A DNA stretch of 19,665 bases, from the NCBI GenBank assembly GCA_050246915.1, contig JBFWVD010000082.1, forward strand, positions 1 to 19,665, written 5' to 3'. The DNA comes from JBFWVD01 sp050246915 (GTDB taxonomy: Bacteria; Actinomycetota; Acidimicrobiia; Acidimicrobiales; Ilumatobacteraceae). Shown here one piece after another: positions 15,472-19,665 of this stretch. The notes beneath the pieces are model-generated. The model was given only the letters and a program-made list of their open reading frames with translations, was not told the origin of the DNA and ran no database searches. Numbering within the stretch: the first letter of the stretch is position 1; each line of letters begins with the position of its first letter. Position numbers and translations under genes: made by a program.

Positions 15472-15855
15472 ATGACTCCCGATCGGTTCGACCATCACGC
15501 CATTGCCCGGGGCCTGGTGTGGGCGCTCGCCGTGGCCGTGCCCGCGGGGCTCATCTCACCCAGCCTCGACCGGGACTCGTGGGTCCTGGCACCGCTCACC
15601 GCCATGGTGATGGCCGGCCTCATCGTCGGCGCGGCGACCGCAGCACGTCGGCAGGTCCGCGGACTCCCCCTCGCCCACGGTCTCGTCACCGCGCTCATTG
15701 CGTGGGCGTTCGCCCAATCGCTCGGGATCGTCCGCCGCCTCATTCGCGACAGTGAGATCTCGGGCAGCAAGATCTTGTCGTCGATGCTGCTGTCGATGAT
15801 CGCTGGCACCATCGGCGGCCTGATCGGTTCGCGTCGAGCCAATCGCCGGGTGTGA
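15472..15855 (+). CDS. Small four-helix integral membrane protein, function unknown
   Basis: The product is 127 residues with four hydrophobic segments at about 12-30, 38-58, 68-86 and 102-119, short loops and a basic C-terminus (RRANRRV). The helices are rich in Ala, Gly and Leu. No catalytic motif is visible. I do not recognise the family with confidence; it resembles small actinobacterial membrane proteins of the TIGR04086 kind. It sits 35 bp after glpD and 85 bp before the kinase, on the same strand, which might suggest a link with polyol entry, but it has no aquaporin NPA motif and is too short for a GlpF-type channel. Confidence 0.7.
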   Translation: MTPDRFDHHAIARGLVWALAVAVPAGLISPSLDRDSWVLAPLTAMVMAGLIVGAATAARRQVRGLPLAHGLVTALIAWAFAQSLGIVRRLIRDSEISGSKILSSMLLSMIAGTIGGLIGSRRANRRV

Positions 15856-15894
15856 ACCGGTCATCGAAGCAACAGCCAGGCGCGTGGCGGTCCG

Positions 15895-15927
15895 ATGAAG
15901 GGGCCGAGGAAGGCAATCGTCCAATGA
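15895..15927 (+). CDS. Possible upstream ORF 1 before the kinase (10 codons)
   Basis: This tiny ORF encodes MKGPRKAIVQ. Its stop (15925-15927) overlaps the ATG of the next tiny ORF (15924-15926) as ATGA. It contains GAGGAAGG (15906-15913), a good ribosome site for that next ATG. Its own ribosome site is weak. Confidence 0.3.
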   Translation: MKGPRKAIVQ

Positions 15928-15944
15928 AGGGGATGGTCCAATGA
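15924..15944 (+). CDS. Possible upstream ORF 2 before the kinase (6 codons)
   Basis: This ORF encodes MKGMVQ. Its stop (15942-15944) overlaps the kinase ATG (15941-15943), again as ATGA. It contains AAGGGGA (15928-15933... the purine run), the ribosome site for the kinase. Both tiny ORFs begin with ATGAAGGGG, so they look like a duplicated translation start region. Confidence 0.3.
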   Translation: MKGMVQ

Positions 15945-17383
15945 GCGTGCTGGTCATCGACATCGGCACCAGCGGTGTCAGGGCCGCGATCGTGCGCGAC
16001 GACGGAACCGTTGGTCACGTGCACCATCGACGCACGCCCCCCGAAGTGCCGTTCCCGGGGCTGGTCGAGTTCGACGCCGTCGCTCTGGCCGATGCCGCGC
16101 TCGAGGTCGCCATCGCGACCATCGCCGCGGCTGGTCCGGTGAGCGCCGTCGGCATCACCAACCAACGGGCATCGACGGTCATGTGGGACCGGCGCACCGG
16201 CACACCGTTGGGCAACGCGCTCGGATGGCAGGACCTGCGCACCGTGTTCGATTGCCTCACCGTGAACGCCGACGGGTTCCATCTCGCCCCCAATCAGTCG
16301 GCCACCAAGGCAGCATGGCTACGCACCAACCTCGACCCCGATCGCCAACACGATGTGTGCTTCGGGACCATCGACACGTGGCTGGCGTGGCGTCTGTCCA
16401 ACGGCGAGGCGTTCATCACCGACGCAACCAATGCCGCTGTCACCGGCTTGTGTACCAGTGACGGCACCGACTGGGACGACCGTGCCCTCGACCGCCTCGC
16501 CATCGATCGGTCGAGCCTTGCCACGATCGTCGATTCCAGCGGATCGCTGGCAACGGCGCACGCGCTGCCGGGCGCGCCGGCCATCACCGCACTGTGCGGC
16601 GATCAGCAGGCCTCGCTCATCGGGCAGGGGTGCGTACGACCCGGAATGGCCAAGATCACCTTCGGCACCGGAGGAATGCTCGACCTGTGCCTGGGCGGCG
16701 AGCGCCCGACCATCGATCATCGAGGCCCTGCCGGCACGTTCCCGATCGTCGCCTGGCGCCATGACGGCACCCTCACGTGGGGCCTCGAAGCCATCATGCT
16801 CTCGGCCGGATCGTGCATCGAATGGCTGCGCGACGACATGGGCCTCATCGCCGAACCGGCTGAATCGCACACGCTGGCGGCCTCGTGCGCGTCGAGCGGT
16901 GGCGTGGTCTTCGTGCCGGCGCTCATGGGCCTGGGCACCCCCAAGTGGGATTTCGGGGCACGGGGGTTGTTGATCGGGCTCACCCGAGGATCGGGCAGAG
17001 CGGAGATCTGCCGTGCGGTTCTCGAGGGTGTAGCTCATCGCGGAGCCGACCTCATCGATGCAGCCGAGAAGGATGCCGGGGTGACGCTGGAGGCAATCCG
17101 CGTCGACGGTGGCATGACCGCGAACCCGACGTTCCTCGAATCGTTGGCCAACGCCACAGGTCGTCGAGTCGAGGTCTCACCGGTGTTGGAGGCCACGACG
17201 TTGGGCGCCGGGTTCCTCGCTGGGGTATCGGCCGGGACGTGGTCGAGCCTCGCCGAAGCCGCTTCCACCTGGCGTCCAGCCCAGATCCTGGAGCCCTCGA
17301 CCCCCCTCGACAGGGGCCGTTGGACCGAGGCCGTTCGTCGGTCCGAATCGTGGGAACCGGAACTTTCCGCTCTGGACTTCTAA
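15941..17383 (+). CDS. FGGY-family carbohydrate kinase, glycerol-kinase-like
   Basis: The product is 480 residues; E. coli GlpK is about 502. FGGY features are the N-terminal phosphate loop DIGTSGVRA (7-15), NQR (74-76), GWQD (95-98), GDQQASLIGQG (220-230) with the catalytic base D221, KITFGTGG (238-245) and GLGTPKWDFGARG. The overall pattern is closest to glycerol kinase, and the nearby glpD supports that. However, glycerol contacts in E. coli GlpK are altered: Glu84 is Ala77, Tyr135 is Asn118 and Phe270 is Met246, while Arg83, Trp103 and Asp245 are kept (alignment by eye). It may act on another polyol. An AAGGGGA site 7 nt upstream supports the ATG at 15941. Confidence 0.85.
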   Translation: MSVLVIDIGTSGVRAAIVRDDGTVGHVHHRRTPPEVPFPGLVEFDAVALADAALEVAIATIAAAGPVSAVGITNQRASTVMWDRRTGTPLGNALGWQDLRTVFDCLTVNADGFHLAPNQSATKAAWLRTNLDPDRQHDVCFGTIDTWLAWRLSNGEAFITDATNAAVTGLCTSDGTDWDDRALDRLAIDRSSLATIVDSSGSLATAHALPGAPAITALCGDQQASLIGQGCVRPGMAKITFGTGGMLDLCLGGERPTIDHRGPAGTFPIVAWRHDGTLTWGLEAIMLSAGSCIEWLRDDMGLIAEPAESHTLAASCASSGGVVFVPALMGLGTPKWDFGARGLLIGLTRGSGRAEICRAVLEGVAHRGADLIDAAEKDAGVTLEAIRVDGGMTANPTFLESLANATGRRVEVSPVLEATTLGAGFLAGVSAGTWSSLAEAASTWRPAQILEPSTPLDRGRWTEAVRRSESWEPELSALDF

Positions 17384-17435
17384 TGTGTCGGGCCGCGGGC
17401 CCCATCGGCCACCTGAAGCCCAGGAGAACTAACGG

Positions 17436-17879
17436 ATGACCTCACCACGACGCCGCGCCAGCGCCCTCGGGCTGGCCGCCATCGTCGCTCTGACGCTCAG
17501 CGCTTGCGGTGCTGACCCGAACGACGCTGCCGGTGACGCAACAACGGAGGCGACAGCCGCCGAAGAGGCCGCTGCCACCACCACCGCTGCTGCAGCCGCA
17601 ACGACGGCTGCACCCACCACCACCATCCCTCGGTCCAGCAGCGTGTCGATCGACGATCTCACGTTCACGCCCGGACGCATCGCCGTGGCCGTCGGTACCC
17701 GGGTCACGTTCACCAACAACGACGACGTCGACCATCAGATCGTGATCGATGAGTTGAACTTCACGTCGCCCGTGTTGAAGAAGGGCGATACCGCCATCGT
17801 CGCCTTCGTGAAGGCCGGCACCTACACGTACTACGACGGCATCCGCAACGCCCTGTCGGGCACCGTTCAGGTCGGTTGA
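17436..17879 (+). CDS. Lipoprotein with degenerate cupredoxin domain
   Basis: The product is 147 residues. A lipoprotein signal peptide ends at the lipobox LSAC with C24, an Ala/Thr/Glu-rich linker runs to about 66, and a cupredoxin-like beta domain covers about 67-147 (FTPGRIAVAVGTRVTFTN, then DVDHQI, then GTYTYY...GTVQV). In blue copper proteins of this shape the last loop carries Cys, His and Met ligands. Here the equivalent positions are D134, R137 and L140, and only H100 remains. It is therefore unlikely to bind type 1 copper. It would be tethered on the outside of the membrane. The ribosome site is AGGAG, 9 nt upstream. It leads the three-gene export operon, with the next start 21 bp after its stop. 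Confidence 0.88.
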   Translation: MTSPRRRASALGLAAIVALTLSACGADPNDAAGDATTEATAAEEAAATTTAAAAATTAAPTTTIPRSSSVSIDDLTFTPGRIAVAVGTRVTFTNNDDVDHQIVIDELNFTSPVLKKGDTAIVAFVKAGTYTYYDGIRNALSGTVQVG

Positions 17880-17899
17880 TCGTGCAAGGAGAGCACAAC

Positions 17900-18565
17900 G
17901 TGGAATCCCCCAGCACTTCCCCCGAAGGCGGTCTGCTCGACCGGCGCATCTCGCGTCGGTCGGCGCTGCGGAGCGCGGCGCTCGGCAGCGTCGCCCTCGG
18001 AGCCGGCGGCATCGGAGCGGTCGCTCTCGCCACCAACGCGCAGGCCGAGATCGTCCTGCCCACCCTCTCGGCAACTGCCACCGACGCCGATCGCAAGTTG
18101 CTCGGCTTCCTGACCTCGCTCGAACTGGCTGCCGCCACCGCGTATGGGCTCGTGCCGGCGACCAAGCTCGTGTCGGCCGCCAACCTCGCCACCCTGGCCG
18201 TGTTCGGTGATCACCACACCCAACACGCCGCCGGCTACACCGGCTTCGCCGGCGCTGATTCGGTCACCGCACCGAACGCCACGCTCCTCAAGGAGATGAC
18301 CTCTGCGATCAACGAGGCCAAGGATGTGCGCGATCTGTTCGGCGCCCTTTCCGAACTCGAGGATCGCTTGGCGGCCACGGGATCGTTCGCCCTCTCACAG
18401 TTGGAGGGCACCGATGGCGCCAAGCGGGTCGCCTCGGTCATGAACATCGATGCCCGCACTTCGGTGGTGCTCGCCGGCCTGGCCGGCAAGGCAACGACCG
18501 ACTACCTGCCAACGTTCCAGTCAGTGGCCGAGGCGTTCGCCGTGGCCGACTACCCGGTGGAGTGA
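17900..18565 (+). CDS. Tat-exported ferritin-like domain protein, helix-4 ligands altered
   Basis: The product is 221 residues from a GTG at 17900, preceded by AAGGAGAG with 6-nt spacing; this start was preferred over TTG 17876, which has none. A twin-arginine signal (SRRSALR at 18-24, then a hydrophobic stretch) ends near AQA-E50. The mature part is a four-helix ferritin-like bundle: E75 in helix 1, DHHTQH (104-109) in helix 2, E152/E154 in helix 3. Helix 4 reads MNIDARTSVVLAG, where the downstream paralogue has VEARHAALLAG; the Glu is Asp184 and the His is Thr187. Metal binding may be weakened. Tat export suggests folding or cofactor loading before export. The function is unknown. Confidence 0.85.
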   Translation: MESPSTSPEGGLLDRRISRRSALRSAALGSVALGAGGIGAVALATNAQAEIVLPTLSATATDADRKLLGFLTSLELAAATAYGLVPATKLVSAANLATLAVFGDHHTQHAAGYTGFAGADSVTAPNATLLKEMTSAINEAKDVRDLFGALSELEDRLAATGSFALSQLEGTDGAKRVASVMNIDARTSVVLAGLAGKATTDYLPTFQSVAEAFAVADYPVE

Positions 18566-18568
18566 GCA

Positions 18569-19495
18569 ATGTCCGACCTGTCACGTGACGAGATCCGTCG
18601 TTCGCTCCGCGACGCCGAGGCCGAGCAGGCCGCCGCGCTCCCGGCCTACCGGGAGCTGTTGCTCCGCTGGTTCGATCCCGAGTCAAAGGTCGGCGCCGGC
18701 GCCGACCTGCCCGAGCGCGCTGCGCTGCTCGGCGATCTGACCCGACGCCGCGCCGTTCGGCTCGGCGGCATCGGCGTGCTCAGCGCCGCGGTGCTCGCCG
18801 CTTGCGGCAAGAAGGACAACACCGTCGACTCGATCGCTCAATCCGGCGTTCCCGACGAGGCCGGCAAGGCACCCACGAGCGTGGTCGACGATCTCGTGCT
18901 GGTACGTACTGCATCGTCGCTCGAGCATCTCGCTGTCGATCTGTACGACCGGGCGGCCAAGAGCGGCCTCATCACCACTGGGGCGATCGCCGACGTGGCG
19001 GCGTTGTTCCGGGCCCATCACGCCGAGCACGCCGCGCTGTTCGAGGCCGTGACCAAGCAGGTCGGCGGCGAGCCGTACACCGAGGCCAACCCGGTGCTGG
19101 CCGCCAAGGTCGAGCCGTTGTTCACTGCGCTCAAGAGCGAGGGCGACGTGGTCATCTTCGCCCACACCGTGGAGAACCTGGCCACCGACACCTACCAGTC
19201 GACCGTGGCGTTGTTCAGCACACCCAAGTTCCGTCAGGCGGCCATGAGCGTCGGCGCTGTCGAAGCGCGCCACGCCGCGTTGCTGGCCGGGGTTCTCGCT
19301 TCCAAGAGCATCATCCCCAACTCAGCCGCGGTCCCGGTCGCTGCTGCCCCGGCGGCTGCAGGCGGCGGAGCGACGGCGACGACCGCCGCTCCGACCGTCC
19401 CTCCCGTGTACCAGGTGCCTGGTGCTTTCGGGACGGTCGACAAGGCCATCGGCGCCAACTCGTACATGTACTACGCAACGGCAGAATCGGAGTGA
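18569..19495 (+). CDS. Ferritin-like lipoprotein with intact candidate diiron ligands
   Basis: The product is 308 residues. The ATG is 3 bp after the previous stop, with GGAG upstream. About 57 residues of charged, helical N-terminus come before LTRRRAVRLGG (57-67), a hydrophobic segment and the lipobox LAAC with C79. The ferritin-like bundle (about 105-245) has E119/H120, AHHAEH (149-154), E202 and E232/H235 (VEARHAALLAG). An Ala/Thr/Pro-rich linker (about 252-280) and a tail with aromatic residues follow. It is paralogous to the upstream protein. It is probably a Tat-exported lipoprotein at the outer face of the membrane. The long region before the signal is unusual, and no later start codon would remove it. 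The enzymatic role, such as peroxidase or iron oxidation, is unknown. Confidence 0.87.
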   Translation: MSDLSRDEIRRSLRDAEAEQAAALPAYRELLLRWFDPESKVGAGADLPERAALLGDLTRRRAVRLGGIGVLSAAVLAACGKKDNTVDSIAQSGVPDEAGKAPTSVVDDLVLVRTASSLEHLAVDLYDRAAKSGLITTGAIADVAALFRAHHAEHAALFEAVTKQVGGEPYTEANPVLAAKVEPLFTALKSEGDVVIFAHTVENLATDTYQSTVALFSTPKFRQAAMSVGAVEARHAALLAGVLASKSIIPNSAAVPVAAAPAAAGGGATATTAAPTVPPVYQVPGAFGTVDKAIGANSYMYYATAESE

Positions 19496-19497
19496 TG

Positions 19498-19526
19498 TCG
19501 GGCGGGCCCGATCTGGGCCCGCCCGA
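19498..19526. terminator. Strong hairpin terminator after the ferritin-like operon
   Basis: A perfect 12-bp stem, TCGGGCGGGCCC (19498-19509) with GGGCCCGCCCGA (19515-19526), has a 5-nt loop and starts 2 nt after the stop codon. There is no U-tract, which is common for actinobacterial terminators. It may act in both directions, because a possible convergent gene ends at 19561. Confidence 0.75.
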
Positions 19527-19560
19527 CCCACGATCCAACGCTGGTATCGCCCAATGCTCG

Positions 19561-19665
19561 TCATCGACGGTGAGCCGGTCGGGTGACCGCGGCGAGCGAT
19601 CGCTCGTCGAGGTAGGTCGGGACTCCACAGGGCAGGGTGCTGGCGCAAGCCAGGTCGGGGCGACC
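19561..19665 (-). CDS. Possible C-terminal end of a convergent gene, partial
   Basis: On the minus strand an open frame enters from the right edge and ends at TGA (19561-19563) after 34 codons; it includes GVPTYLDERSLAAVTRP. The position, just beyond the terminator hairpin, fits a convergent gene. Third-position GC is about 74 percent, but a neighbouring frame is equally GC-biased, so coding is not proven. No family was recognised. Confidence 0.3.
   Translation of the reverse strand, partial: GRPDLACASTLPCGVPTYLDERSLAAVTRPAHRR

Noticed and set aside
17387..17402. Terminator after the kinase gene (GGGCC/GGCCC hairpin)
   Set aside because: The stem is only 5 bp with a 3-nt loop and lies close to the next gene's ribosome site, so read-through is as likely.

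Overview
The window looks like chromosomal DNA from a high-GC actinobacterium, most likely an Acidimicrobiia-type lineage (an inference from gene content, not from a marker gene). Supporting signs are a WhiB-family Fe-S regulator, two enzymes of coenzyme F420 families (a luciferase-like oxidoreductase and a Ddn-type nitroreductase), an ArfA/OmpATb-like BON-OmpA envelope protein, and secreted proteins with Ala/Thr-rich linkers. No rRNA, tRNA, CRISPR array, insertion sequence or phage gene was seen. The gene order is that of an ordinary, densely packed chromosome.

Left part (1-3619, all minus strand). A Fur-family regulator carrying the full PerR ligand set heads a stress cluster: perR, rubrerythrin, a GlpC/HdrB-type Fe-S oxidoreductase, a DUF3501 protein, then whiB. 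Just after the whiB stop is a tandem array with a 44-bp period. Each unit can fold, on the whiB strand, into a hairpin with an invariant 13-nt loop, and the stem nearest whiB is completely different in sequence but still paired. This array is the most unusual non-coding signal in the window.

Centre left (3700-6036, plus). A strong promoter whose -10 box lies inside a perfect 9-bp inverted repeat drives a short-chain dehydrogenase, a cytochrome P450 and a [3Fe-4S] ferredoxin. The P450 and ferredoxin genes overlap.

Centre (6085-8412, minus). A two-gene envelope operon encodes a BON-OmpA peptidoglycan-binding protein and a membrane-anchored coiled-coil protein with two tandem helix-hairpin-helix modules. 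Next come catabolic genes (8699-13714): a double-hotdog thioesterase, two amidohydrolase-2 family enzymes, an F420 luciferase-like oxidoreductase and a Ddn-family protein. Together with the P450 unit these suggest breakdown of hydrophobic or aromatic organic compounds; the substrate is unknown.

Right part (13841-17383, plus). A GlpD-type glycerol-3-phosphate dehydrogenase, a small four-helix membrane protein and a glycerol-kinase-like FGGY kinase suggest polyol uptake and metabolism. The kinase lacks several residues that contact glycerol in the E. coli enzyme. It is preceded by two tiny ORFs linked by overlapping stop/start codons.

Far right (17436-19495, plus). Three exported proteins form a tight operon: a lipoprotein with a cupredoxin fold that has lost its copper ligands, a Tat-exported ferritin-like protein, and a ferritin-like lipoprotein with an intact set of candidate diiron ligands. 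A strong hairpin terminator follows, and the tail of a convergent gene may enter from the right edge.
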